From Lophius americanus (lineage: Eukaryota; Chordata; Actinopteri; Lophiiformes; Lophiidae), in contig JBBDHG010000101.1 in assembly GCA_037951165.1 (NCBI GenBank), positions 390,001 to 454,000 on the forward strand: a DNA stretch of 64,000 bases. The letters run 5' to 3'. How positions within the stretch are numbered: the stretch's first letter is position 1; each line of letters starts with the position of its first letter. A model generated the notes under the pieces. It was not told the DNA's origin. It ran no database searches and was given only the letters and a program-made list of their open reading frames with translations. This document shows, one piece after another, positions 1-11,946 of the stretch. The position numbers and the translations under genes are program-made.

Positions 1-1057
1 AAGAATTCCTGGTATATTTTTTCCCACAACTTAAAACGCGAGTGATTAAACAACTTATCCACTCAAAAACCGAACATTTCTTCCGATTTGCCAATATGAC
101 AAAGACATTATGGAAATATATGCATAAAAACATCAAGACGTTTCTTCAAGAGATTTGAGAAGATTAAGCGTCTGAAGCTGTGAGTGCGTAGTGATCGCCT
201 GTGTCTTTAAGAGGAAGGTGCCGATGGCTCCCTTGACAACAGTCTGTCACGGCTGGTGTGACCTTGCAGTGTCATACAGCCAAACCAACATGCCAAGAAC
301 ACAAGACTGGGGTAAAACAGTCCTTCCACTGTCGTTTCTCCCATTTCCTCTGCTTCACAACCCCCTAAATCTTAACTTTCTTCCTCAACCTGCACTTGTT
401 TGACCCCCAACACTTCCTCCACTCTTTTTTTCCCTTTACCCTCTTTCCGAGGATATCTTCCATTCTTTTCCTCCTCATCCCTCCTACTGTTTTTGTCTTT
501 TACACTTGTCATCAATGTGTTGTGGCATCCTTTATTTAAGGACAACGACTACCATCTTTCCTTGCATAATTCAACTCCTATCCTTCCCTTTAGCACCTGT
601 TTCATTCCCCACCTTCTCACTTAAGTAATGTGATGTACCCTCCTCCCCTTCTGTAATTATGATCAATGGCAGCGCTGGTGCTTTCACTGACATAAAGAGT
701 AAGAGCCTTTTTGTCCCCTCCGTCTATATAAACATACCCTTTTTTCTCCTCTAAACTCTTTATCATTCCATAACATGGATAAGTCCAGCCCTGACACACA
801 GCCAGCCCCAAAAACTCCTCAATAAGAACACAAAGCAAAACATACAAGCGCACACACACAAACACATACAATAGCAGCTTATAGGTAATAGAAGCTAATT
901 CAGAATCAAAATTCATCACGGTACCAGGTTAATGAACAACATCAAAATTAAAGTAAGATCATCTTCTGTAATCACACATCTTCTGATTACAGAAGGCTTT
1001 TTTTGATTACTCCGAAAGCTCTCAGACAAATAGGTCAAATTAACTACAGATTATATT
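1..1057. other. Non-coding stretch in pacs1 intron 1
   Basis: No exon-like coding segment or recognisable element is seen. The first part is pyrimidine-rich with short chance frames. The one structure is a 12-bp perfect inverted repeat, arms 963-974 and 984-995 around a 9-nt spacer, next to a T-rich run. Confidence 0.5.
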
Positions 1058-2120
1058 AAGCGATGAGCAATGACATTAAAACCACTTAAAGGTGATATGA
1101 ATAAAATTGATTATCTCATTACAATGGCCCCTGTTAGTGGGTTGGTAATATCAAGCTGCACATGAACATTTTGTCCTAGAAGTTGTTGTGTTGGAACACG
1201 GATAAATGGTTGGATGTGACAGTCTGATGGACTTTGACAAAGCCCACATTTTAGTGGCTAGACGTCCGGGTCAGAGAATCTCCAGATCAGCTGGTCTTGT
1301 TGGCCGTTTCAAGTCTGCAGTGGTTAGCACCTACCAATGTCATCAAAGGAAGGACATCTAACAACCTGCAACAAGCGTGACAGGGTCAAGACTGGCCAAG
1401 GACCATTGATGCGGAGGGAGCAAAAGCCAGCCTGTTATGTCCATTTCCAACAGAATACCTACGGTTACACAAATGTCTGAAAAAACTTCATGCTAGTTCT
1501 GTCGGAACACAAGGTACATCTCAGGTTGCTATGTATGGGGCTGCTCAGCTGCTTACCAGTCAGAGAGCCCAGGCTTACCTGTCAACAACTAATAGTGCCT
1601 GCAATGGGTATGTCAGCATCAGAACTGGACCAAGGAACCATAGAAGAAGTCGGCCTGATCTGATGAATCACAATCTCTTTTACCTTGGAAGGCAGCGTGA
1701 TAGTGTTGGCAATGTCTTGCAGGGAATTGAAGGATCCATCCTTCCATTAACGTAGATGTTACTTTGACACCGAACTAGAAAGTTTTTGCTGAGCAAGTAC
1801 ACCCTTCATAGAAATGGTATTCCGTAATAGCAGTGGCTTCTTTCAGCCGGATAATGCACCCTGCCTTACAGAAAAAAAATTTCAGGGAATGGTTGGAGGA
1901 ACACAGCAATGAGTTCAAGGTGTTGACTTGGCATCAAAAGTCCCCACATCTCAATCTAATCCAGCATCTGTGAGATGGAGGCCTCACCTCAGAACTTAAA
2001 AGACAAGACTCAAAGGACCTAAAGCTCACATATTAGTGTCAGAAACCACAACATACCTTAAAAGGTATTGTGTTTTAGCAGCAAAAATGTATTTGACTTA
2101 GAACTTGAACAATATTATAA
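1058..2120 (+). mobile_element. Decayed Tc1/mariner-type DNA transposon
   Basis: The left end near 1058 and the following bases (spaced 'gacattaaaacca', then 'cctgttagtggg' and 'gaacattttgtcct') match my recollection of a widespread teleost Tc1-like family. The transposase region follows on the plus strand and is crippled by stops and frameshifts. Recognisable stretches are the 'ggctagacgtccgggtcag' helix-turn-helix coding region near 1256, 'gaactggaccaaggaacca' near 1621 and 'gataatgcaccctgcc' near 1851. The 3' end near 2070-2120 is poorly preserved and its terminal repeat is not clear. This is a dead copy. The same family appears deleted at 25450-25920 and as a scrap at 6864-6940. Confidence 0.8.
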
Positions 2121-2777
2121 TATATAATATCAGTGTTTTGAAGAGATAAAGAGAAATGTCTCTTGTGTTTTATTCTGAAGCAAAATGAGCAAATTATCTT
2201 TTTTAAATTTGTGCTTTTCCCTCAGATGGGGGAAATTCTTTGGGTTCTTATAAATGACCAAGATGATACTATAATTAGAAGAAACGGATGTGACTAAATA
2301 AACATGCTATTGTTGTTGACGACAACATCTGATAAAAAAAAATGAAGTAAAACATAAAAATGTTACCAATATATCTCTGTATTTTCCTCAAGAAGAAAGA
2401 GGAGACAAAATATTATATTCTGTTTGTGTACACTATATTACAAATCTAATATTCTTACCTCTAGTACTCTGAGGCCTGCAGTGGTCCGGAGGTGTAAATG
2501 GTCTTATTTCTTTAGTTGCCCCCCTCAGGACAGCTGACACACAGAAACTTTCTATCTGGTAAAGCCATCGGTTAAAAGTATTGGGCCAAAAATTATCTCA
2601 ACCTATCCTCAGACTTGAAATGGTATAAGAATCTCAGCCACCTGGTTCAAAATAATCAGCAAATCAGAACATGTTCCAGGCCTGGTTAGAGACCTTAAAT
2701 TGACATCAGCGTAGACACCTTCAGCAAAGCTACATTCTTAAATAATATAACAGAGTTCATCACTTTAATCTTAGTAA
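2121..2777. other. Non-coding stretch in pacs1 intron 1
   Basis: AT-rich sequence with no long open frame and no element I can name. Confidence 0.4.
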
Positions 2778-2865
2778 TATATCGGCGTCGATCGAAGTTG
2801 CAACCCTCCTGGCAATTTAGGGAGCCGGAGTCTGTCTGCCACTAGAGTCATGCTGATCTGAAATG
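2778..2865 (+). repeat. 88-bp repeat, copy 1 (unclassified)
   Basis: This segment recurs at 6419-6506 in the same orientation with 3 mismatches in 88 bases. It begins 'tatatcgg' and ends 'gatctgaaatg'. Flanking sequence differs between the copies, so the boundaries are sharp. It does not look like tRNA and no terminal inverted repeats are evident. It may be part of a SINE or a short dispersed repeat. Confidence 0.8.
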
Positions 2866-3067
2866 TCAACCCATGTACTAGAATTTCTTTAAGATCATTA
2901 GTGATGATACTGATGGAGATATTTAACATCCCCTGCACTGAGTTATACAGTAATCAGTAACAATTTGGGGAAAAGTTATAAGGCTTATTAAAGCACAGTA
3001 TACCTACCCTTCTTAAAATACACAATATATGTATAATTGAAAGTTCATATCTGACAAATTGTCTGAG

Positions 3068-3150
3068 TTTTCTAGTCTGCTTGATAACTCAAAGCACTTT
3101 ACAAGACAAGCCGGCATTCACCCATTCAAACTTACATTCATAAAGTGATA
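3068..3150 (+). repeat. Dispersed teleost repeat fragment
   Basis: The phrases 'tctagtctgcttgataactc', 'aaagcactttaca' and 'cattcacccattca' match a very common fish repeat whose head is also present at 17337-17400. The class is uncertain; it is probably a non-autonomous element. Confidence 0.55.
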
Positions 3151-6100
3151 GCATATATTAAATATAGTGATATGATGAATTAGTAAAATAATAGGGAAAC
3201 AACAAAAACATTGTTTTTTGCGTTGACTAGACTGAAATGTTAATAATGTAATGATTATGATTGACTAACAAAACAATACTTTTGATATTCTTGGACTGAA
3301 ATGCCAAGAAAATCAAGTAAAACTTGACAAAAACAGGATAATGTTAATTCAATATGATTGAAAAATGATTTGGATATGACACAGAACTAAGAACCAGACA
3401 AAATTTGTAAAATAGCAAACAGAATTAACACTAGCTTTGACTTTGTCCATTGACAGAGGTGTAACATGGAAGGTGGATATTTATGTCATAACAGAAACCT
3501 AAAAGCAATGTAAACAAAAGCAGTTTACACCAAACTCAAAAACAGAGAGAAGCAACAATAACTTAACAGATAAACACTCTGACTAGGGCAAAATTACACA
3601 CCCGGACACACAATAACACACATAAAAAAAATCCTACACAAGGCCAAGCGTGTGTAGGAAGCGTGTGTTTGGGAGTAAGAAAGAGTAAAGTCAGCCAAAT
3701 CCTTTGCCGATTATCCACTTAATTGCCATCTTTAAAGAGGCACTCTGACCCTGGTAGATCTATTGGTCAGACACAGTTAGAAAAAAATAAAACTAAAAAT
3801 TTTGTGTTCAAGGACACAGATGCCTCTGCTAACGGGAAAAAATCAATTTGTCCTCATAGGGCTAAACCACAATTTCGACAATTGCACACATTGTAATGTT
3901 AAGCGAAGGGTTTTAACACCCCTGGTAAATATTTAGGTAATGTTAGTGCTGTTGCATTTGTGTGTGTTTGTGGTTTAATCTTCAGGTGGGGAGTTTTGAT
4001 TACTTCACTAAACATACTGGCAGTTTCAACACATTAATGTACAAACAAATAACACTAAATTATTTTCTCTGCTTCTTCATGACATTTCTATCTATAATAC
4101 TATTTTAAGTTCAACAGATGCTGATATTCCCAAATTGGGGACACAATGGGAGGTGCAGGAGCTCCTTAACCTCCAAGCAAAGGCCTCCGATCACCTTCAA
4201 CAGGAAAGGTGAATGTTTGTTTACAAAGTGCTTCTTGATGCAAATGTCACCCTACACAGCAATGGTATGCATTTAGTCTCTATTGTTTCTGTAATGCCAA
4301 AACACTGCATAAAAGGAGACAATGGAATGACATTATGATGCTGCTGGTGGGTTCAGTGTGGACAAACAAAGGCGGAACAGAGAAAGGTCTTCAATGCAAT
4401 GCTATGACATCATATCATTGTAAAAGAAAAAGAAAAAGAAAAGGTATTGAACCTCTTGGTATTCATTAGATGAGGACCATATTCAAGGTCACATTTTTAT
4501 AAAAGGTTAAGAAGAATTCATCCGACTATCCAGGGTTTGACAAGCTGGTGATAATCATCAAATAAGTGAATCCCTGGCTTTATTTAGAACAAGCCTCGCC
4601 TAACAGAAGCACAACCTGCCTGCAAAGCAGAGTGAGTCATAAAGCTCTGCAGTGTGCTCTGCTTCTCATCCACATCCCACTGATACATCTCTGATGACCA
4701 ATGAGCTGCCTCACAGGGTGGGGCCTGCAGATCAGTGAGGGGAGGGATGTGGCATGGCATGGGTTTGCCAAAGCATCAAACTTTGAGGATGGAAAAGTCG
4801 AAGAAATGGGGTTGAAGCCAAACGGTGCACCTCAGGTAGGAGTGTATATAGGTTACAGCTTGCTCTTACAAATGATTAGCAGTCAGGTCACACTGGTGGG
4901 GAACCACTGCAATGGCTGAGGCAACTTCTTTGCCCCCAATGGTGCAGCTGGGTAATGCCTCCAGTAACATGAGATTGACTTTGCATGGCAGAACATTCTG
5001 GCAAACATTTGCGAGGAAAGAAGGACATACTTTGTGGTCGGGTTGGCACGTTACAGAGTATCTGCCTGTGCGTGTACGATTGAATCCAAATTTTAAAAAG
5101 CTCCATGAACCCCAGACTTACTCACAACAAGAGAAGCTGCATTTTCTTTCCATTGAGTATGCATTTAATAAATATGTACATCAGAACTTATGCTTATGTG
5201 AAAGGTATTGTTGTATGAAGTCTGATTGAGTGATTTCAACTGAGTCCTCAGTTGGAGCAGAAGATTAAAAATTGGAAAATAAAATAAATCTCTGGGTTTG
5301 GAAAGAAAAAATAATTGCGTTTTACAGACTATCATCTGTCATCCACTTCTCATGGCTGCCTGTGGCTATATTGGCCACTCCGGAGAAAACGATTTACATA
5401 CAGTGGAGATACGTGGTAGATAATATCGGTGCCATGTTGTTAGAAGAAAATATGGGATAAAAAGTCATCACACGGGATTTGGTATATCAATCTTGATTTC
5501 TTTTTCTTTTTTAAAGAGACACTGCGCATCTAAATCACAAATGCATTCTTTCCCCCTGAACCGTAGTTCCATCTATCCAGCAATATTGTTTTGGTATACG
5601 TTGTCAATTTTGAGATAACGACTGGAGAGATGTCTCCCTTCTTTCAAATATGCATGGTATTTTGCATCTGCTGCTCAAAGTGCCGAAAATGTATTTGTTT
5701 TTAGTTTCTCATAATAATCCATAGACTTTGTTGTGATAAGTTTCATTTAGGAGCTATTTCTGCATGACCTCTCAGGAGGGAGCAGGTTACTCATGGAACA
5801 ATACCTAACAAACAGAACTATAAAAACTATAGCAACATTACAGGTTTATATTCTGCCCTGTCATAAGCACAAGCCTTTCTTTGTGAAAGAATTCAGATTT
5901 TGCGTTGCATGACTGCACTGCTTCTGCAAATACTAAGATTCCACTTAGTATTCTGATGCAGCCTTGCTCAGTTATAATCTGTCATGGGGAAAGTTCTGGA
6001 GGATGCACTGCTTTGAGTGTGTGTCGATACACACGTATCGATACACAGCATTAACTGCCTGTTTAAACACACTTTCTTTTGGTTACAGTTGTACAGACTT

Positions 6101-6418
6101 GTTCTGATTCCCATCTTATCAATGTTTGTCCAGACGGAGCACAGCATCGAACGCAGCTGACACAAATCAGACGACTGACGGCTGCACATGCACACACCCA
6201 AACACTGAGATGGATGCACACAAATAGGATCCCAGAGGAAGCTTATTGTTGTTATGCTGATCAATCTGCTTGAATACTTTTCTGGCTGGCATGAATAATG
6301 TATTTCTTCAACAGTGGTATGGTGGGAGGTGTAGAAAAGAAGGGAGGGGACAAGAAATAAGGAGGAAGAGAATCAAGAGAGCACGGCAACAGGACACTAA
6401 GCCACTAGCTTTTAATAC
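3151..6418. other. Non-coding stretch in pacs1 intron 1
   Basis: No gene is seen. There are small A/G-rich runs near 4425-4443 and a short inverted pair near 6024-6045. The frames in this stretch are short, lack domain-like composition and have no paired splice sites. Confidence 0.4.
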
Positions 6419-6506
6419 TATATCGGTGTCGATCGAAGTTGCAACCCTCCTGGCAATTTAGGGAGCCAGAGTCTGTCTGCCACTAGAGTCATGTTGATCT
6501 GAAATG
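6419..6506 (+). repeat. 88-bp repeat, copy 2 (unclassified)
   Basis: This copy matches 2778-2865 with 3 substitutions and lies about 35 bp upstream of a tRNA-derived SINE. The first copy has no SINE next to it, so the 88-bp unit is separate from the SINE or the first copy is truncated. Confidence 0.8.
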
Positions 6507-6542
6507 CTTATCACAAATGATAATGAATGATTCCCCCAGGAA

Positions 6543-6768
6543 TTGGGGCTTCTTTAGCTCAGTGGGTAGAGCAGCTGCCTCCCAATTCTAAGGTCCCACA
6601 AGGATCTAATTGTCGTAGGGTCCTTGAGCAAGATCCTGAAACTCTAGCTCTCCGGGCTCTTCAAAGTTGCTGTCCACTGCTCCCTCAGGGATGGGTCAAT
6701 TGCAGAGAAATAATTTCACTATGTTGTACTGTGCGTATCTGTACGTGATCAAAAAAGGATTTCTTAAC
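6543..6768 (+). mobile_element. tRNA-derived SINE
   Basis: The head resembles a tRNA gene, with an A-box-like 'tagctcagtgggtaga' at 6555-6570 and a degenerate B-box-like segment near 6602. A unique body follows, then a 3' tail containing 'aataatttcacta' and 'gttgtactgtg', ending in an A-rich/'ggatttctt' stretch. The same tail occurs alone at 32949-33018. A functional tRNA is unlikely because the B box and acceptor stem are not intact. Confidence 0.75.
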
Positions 6769-6863
6769 TATTTATACACCAATGGAACCACCATTGGGAG
6801 CATACAAAAAACCTTCTGAAATGTGGATCACCACTATACCTCCTGAGTCACAGCCAACATCAA

Positions 6864-6940
6864 ATAGTGATGGCTAGACATCTTAGTCAAAGCATCTCCA
6901 GAACTGCAGGTCCGGTTGGATGTGTGCTGTGGTGGTTAAG
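6864..6940 (+). mobile_element. Tc1-like transposase fragment
   Basis: A short stretch containing 'tgatggctagacatctt' and 'agcatctccagaactgcag' matches the helix-turn-helix coding region of the Tc1 family at 1058-2120. It is a heavily deleted copy. Confidence 0.65.
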
Positions 6941-8349
6941 ATAAATAAAAATGTAAAATGTAAAATGATTTATCTCTCCTGCTTAAAATAAGTTGTATTT
7001 CTACAGAAAAAATAAGGTTTTTGCTTAGTGTCACAAAGTGTGAAAACAAGTGCGAAACAAAAACCTTGTGATAATGACCCAAAAACTGACCATGACATAC
7101 ACGGTGAATTTTGACAAATAATAATGGCAAAACATTAAACAAGCTTTCATCAACTAATGGCTCATAGATGCATCCACCTATCTTTCCATCCACGTCTGCT
7201 TTCAACATTCTGTTTTCTATAAACGGGAGCTCTTATGACCCATCTAGAGGAGCGTTGAAAGTAAAGCGAGGGGGGATTGAATTTACTGAGACATGGGTGC
7301 AGTGAGGCTACAGGGGCTCCACTGAATGAAAAGAAATTTGAAAAAAAACGCTTGGTTTTAGCCAGAATATTCTGATAGGGAATGATAGCCATGAAATAAA
7401 ACTGTCCGTCAATCCTACCGGAGTCCCTCCCAACTCTGTGACCCTTCCCTTCTCTAGGAGTGTGTTTATTTATCCAGCATGAGCATGACATTGTGTTTGT
7501 CTTTCAGTAAATATTTAATATATGGAATATGCATTTCAAGGTATGTCACTAGCATCAAAGGATGTAAAAGGGGTCAAGGTCACACTGAAGTATTGTTTAA
7601 CGTGTTTGTCCGTCTAAGTTTGTCCTCCCTACTCTTCAATTTTCATTCTATAAAGTTTATTTTCCAGTTACACAAGCAGTCAAAGAAAATGGAAATGGAA
7701 AAAGCAGGACTTTCTTGACGCCTGCCTTTCATCTCCAGCCCACACCCTTCTCTTCTTTCAAGGCTTTTGTCCGTTTCTCCTTTCGTTCCAAAATTTTCCA
7801 TCCTCTAAATCAGTCACATCTGATGGTGCCTCTGTCCGCTAAATTCCGTCACCCTACTCCCCCTTCTGATCTTGTGCTAGTCCCTATATTTTCATTGTTA
7901 TTCAGTTCGATCTCCATCTCTGCTTAGCTCCATCTGTCTCCAACATAGGATTTGGATTGATTTTGTGTTAATCTGGTCCAGTTCGGTCTCTGTGTCATCC
8001 GTCTCTCTCCCTGACATCTATTTTGACTTTATGATCCTTGTCTGGTCGCTGTCTGTCTTTTAATAGCGCCATAAATAGCAACAATAAAAGTCCATTATAC
8101 CATTATTATTACCAGCAACGATAATATATAGATATAAATATATAGATATGGGTTTTCTTGCATCATATTTTCACATCTCCTGCCACATACAAAGTGGAGC
8201 GAGGGGTTCCCAGAGTGTAATTCCTGTTTTTTGCATGCCATTACCTCCTTACATGGTTTAAGTATGTCTCTACAATCAGTGCATAAAAACTTAGGTACAG
8301 AAGAACTCAATTATAAACACGTCACGATTTCTCACATTATATCAGTGGC
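6941..8349. other. Non-coding stretch in pacs1 intron 1
   Basis: No exon or element is recognised. The 7700-8060 part is pyrimidine-rich and yields chance frames. A short AT run lies near 8120-8150. Confidence 0.4.
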
Positions 8350-10215
8350 AGGGTCTCTCCACTGAAATGGGGATCACCCACTCTAAGAGACAAAACATCC
8401 TGAGAACGAAGATGATAGGTTCCAGAGCCCTTCTGACTGATGAAGGTAGGAAGGAAGAAGACAGAGAATAGCCTTGTAAACAAGAATACACCAGTGTTTC
8501 AGTCTACGAGCAGACAAAGAAGACCATCCAACAATACATACAACAGACTCATACAACAAACAGTGATGGGTGAGAGATCTGAAGTTGGTGATGAACCTCA
8601 GAGCCCCATGATAGACTGTATCCAGAGCATGCCTCTGAGACGAAGCTGCATGTGCAAAAAAATCACCATAGTCCAAGACCGCCATAAAAAGTAGCAGCAA
8701 CCAGTCTCTTTTTGGATTCAAAAGAAAGGCAGTACTTAATCCGGAAATAAAAAACCCAGTTTCAGTTTCAGCCTTTTTACCAGCTGATGAATATAAGGAG
8801 CAAATGAGAGAGATTCATCAATCAAAATACCAAGATACCTGTAACATGATCCAGACTCAATCTGTAAACCCTGTGAGGAGAAAATTGGGGGCAGGTTCTG
8901 TGGTTTAGCCTTAGCATATGAGAACAGCATGACTTTAGTTTTGTCTGTGTTTAACACAAGTTTTAAACCATTAAAAGTTCTGCTGAACCGAATTAAAAGC
9001 CAGTTGTAATTGGGCGAGTGCCTGGTTGAGGTGGCGGCTGTGCAGTACAACACAGTGTCATCAGCATAATAATGTAACATAGCATTAGACACATTTTGGT
9101 CAATATTTTTGATATAAAGAAAAAAAAGTAGTGGCCCCAGGTCTGACCCCTTGGGCACTCCTTTTGTTACTTTAAGCGACTCAGAGGTATAACCTTCTGT
9201 CTGCACACACTGCGTTCTGTCTCTTAAGTAGTTTTCAAACCAGCAAACAGTTTCAGGAGACAGACCTGCTCTAGATAGGCTGCCCACGAGCAGTGTGTGG
9301 TCCAGTGTATCAAACGCCTTGGAGAGGTCATTAAAAAGGGCTGCAAAGTGTTGTTTGTTGTCAATAAAATCAATAAAATCATTAAGAACTTTAAGAGCTG
9401 TTGTTGTTGTGCTATGTCTTTTTCTAAAACCCAAGTGGAAATCAGATAAAACCTTATTACTGTTAAAAAAGTATTTTAGCCTATCACTAACAAAGGATTC
9501 AAGGAATTTGGCCAGGACACACAGTTTGGAGATAGACCTATAGTTATTTAAAAGAGTGGGGTCACCCCCTATTAAAAGGGGGAGGACATAGGCTGACTTC
9601 CATAAAAGAGGGGATGATGTTTGTGACCGGACTAAGATTAAAAATGTGCGTTAGGGGCTGGGCGATAAAATCTGCTGCTAGTTTTAAAAAGAAGGGCTCC
9701 AGTTTGTCAGGGCCTGCAGCTTTGTGGTGTCTAAAAGCAAAACGACTTTGTTTACCTCAAATGTTAAAATGGGATGCAGATTAAAAGAGGGAATTGACAG
9801 TTCCTGACCGGCAGACCGAACTGAGGGGGAACAGTGATTGTAAGGATAAAAGGACTCAAATAAAAAACTATAAAATGTTTGTTAAAACAATCATGCATTT
9901 TAAACTCGTACATAATGTTTTGGGAGCCATTTACAACGCATGGGGGACGCACTACGCCTTTATTCTTGCCAGACAGGGATTTAATTGTTTTCCAGAATTT
10001 TGTTGGGTTATTCAGATTGTTTGAGGTTTGAGTGAGGAAATAATCAGCTTTAACTTTTCCGTTTTTTGTGGTATACGCATTGCGAAGCTGCCTGAAGACC
10101 AACCAGTCAGGGTTCTTCTTGGTTTTTCTAGCCTTTGCCCATGCCAGATTCGTTCATGAAAAAGACTAGATAATTGCGGAGTGACCCAGGCATTATTACG
10201 GCCTTTCGGCCGTAA
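8350..10215 (-). mobile_element. 5'-truncated LINE (CR1/L2-like) with reverse transcriptase
   Basis: The minus strand encodes a non-LTR retrotransposon polymerase in three broken frames. The upstream part (10102-9764) has 'KFWKTIKSLSGKNKG'. The central frame (9434-8736, 232 aa) holds the RT core: 'FNDLSKAFDTLDH' (residues 34-46), 'GVPKGSDLGPLLF' (92-104) and the catalytic 'YADD' (123-126). The downstream part (8721-8383) has 'AVLDYGDFFAHA' and 'ALDTVYHGALRFI'. At least one frameshift separates the last two frames, and no endonuclease domain is seen before the abrupt 5' end near 10215. The copy is not active. The CR1/L2 assignment rests on the motif style only. Confidence 0.85.
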
Positions 10216-10266
10216 AAAGGCCTAACGGAGTTGTATCAGATCTATCTGATATATCTGATACAACTC
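10197..10266. repeat. Two adjacent hairpins at the LINE 5' end
   Basis: A 7-bp stem with 4-nt loop (10197-10214, arms 'tacggcc'/'ggccgta') is followed by a 14-bp perfect stem (10228-10241 with 10253-10266, 11-nt loop). They mark the edge where LINE similarity stops. Confidence 0.75.
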
Positions 10267-10988
10267 AAGAGCTAAGGATAACAGATCAATATCATGTCCT
10301 CTCACTGAATCCCTGTAAAAATGTTCCACATAAAACATCTTAAGCAACAATTTCAGAAAGATTTATTTCATTTAAATAAATGGTTAGATAAAGAAGGATC
10401 ATCTAGTATGTAAGTGTGGTCACCTAAATTTTGAAGGCCCAGTAAAATAAAGTTTGTCTAAGTTAAGTAAAATATGTTTAAGTTAAAGTAAGATACAGTA
10501 TGTCTAAGAATGTTTAGTTTGCTTTCCGAAAAATCATATACTGGAAGATTCCTGAGGCTGCCAAATGTCAGCACAATCAGTTTACAAGAGACCTCTGACC
10601 TCTGTGAACTCTCTGCCTCCTGCCTTCCCTTTCTACCCCGGCTGTATCGAGTCCATTAATGACAGAAGGATCTCATGAATAAGCGCATCAGTCAGCCAGT
10701 ATCCATGTGAGAGGATGAGATGAGTGCGTAAATGTATGTGTCAGAGTGCATGTGTGGGAGAAACAGTCACAGGAACAGTGGGTGTACATTAGTATAAGAA
10801 CATTGCAAGTATACGGTACGTAACACGGTCATGGTGTTTGAGTGTTTGTTTGTGCATTAGTGGCTAGTGTGCCCCATGGACAAAGTGAAGTATATGCATC
10901 ATTCAGATGCCTATGAAACCTTTAGTGTATTTGGGTTTCCCTACACTGTTACTCATATTTAATCCAAAGTGATATGCAGTATATGTCC

Positions 10989-10991
<3 letters not shown>

Positions 10992-11026
<35 letters not shown>
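10992..11026. repeat. (TG)n microsatellite
   Basis: About 17 uninterrupted TG units. Confidence 0.95.
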
Positions 11027-11027
<1 letters not shown>

Positions 11028-11861
11028 GGCATTTTTGTGTTTTCTCAGTCAATGTAATCAAGCCAAAATTATTTATTTATTTAGAACATTTATTGTCATT
11101 TTGCTCCTTTTTCACATAAGATTATTTTTATTGATGAAAAACAGGTTTGAGCGATCGAGACAGCAGCTTTGAAGAAGGTGCCTGGTCTGATGACGTCAGT
11201 TCAAGGAATACATCCAGACATGGAAGAAGATGTCATTTGCATATTTATTTTGAACAAAGCAAGTGAGCCAGGCTTCTTGCCTGCTTTAAGATAAAGCATG
11301 ACTAGAAATCCTTTCAAGGCGGTGCCATTACTCTTTTAGTCTCTTGCCTCTAATCCCCAGGTTGGACCACCCATTTGCATCGGTCAACGCACAACTGAAA
11401 AGGAACAAACTATAAAGAACACACAGTATATCTAATAATATTGTGAGGTGGCCGACTCCATGTTTTAAATTAAATTGGTGTGATGAAAACTGCCGTCAAT
11501 AAACATTTTTACACTGGATGCAATAAAATGAGAAAAGTGACGAAATAAGACAGTGACATAAGAGGGGCAATTGAGATAAAATGACTTTTTTATGTGTTTA
11601 GCTAGGATGAAGGAGCATTACTGGGGTGTGTTGGTGTGGAGGTAAGGAAAAGGAAAGTCACTCATGGAGCTGAATAAATATATACATATATGCAGTTGGG
11701 TGTTTGAGTGTGTGTTTGTGTGCCTCCCATGGGCTTGTGCTGCTATTGGCACAACTAATACTGTATGTAGCTTTTCTCTACATCTGCACTGGAAAAGAAA
11801 TAATAAAAATTAGATAAATACATAAAAACAAGGCTCACTGATCACATGCATTCTCCACTAT

Positions 11862-11946
11862 ACACACAAAAACACACGCACACACACACACACACAAAAA
11901 CACACGCACACACACACAAACACACACACACACACACACACAAACG
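11862..11946. repeat. (CA)n microsatellite, interrupted
   Basis: CA dinucleotides broken by short A runs and 'cg' interruptions, ending 'acaaacgcatg'. Confidence 0.9.

Noticed and set aside
6543..6615. Possible functional tRNA gene
   Set aside because: Only the A box is good. The B box is degenerate and the sequence continues into a SINE body with a tail shared with another locus.
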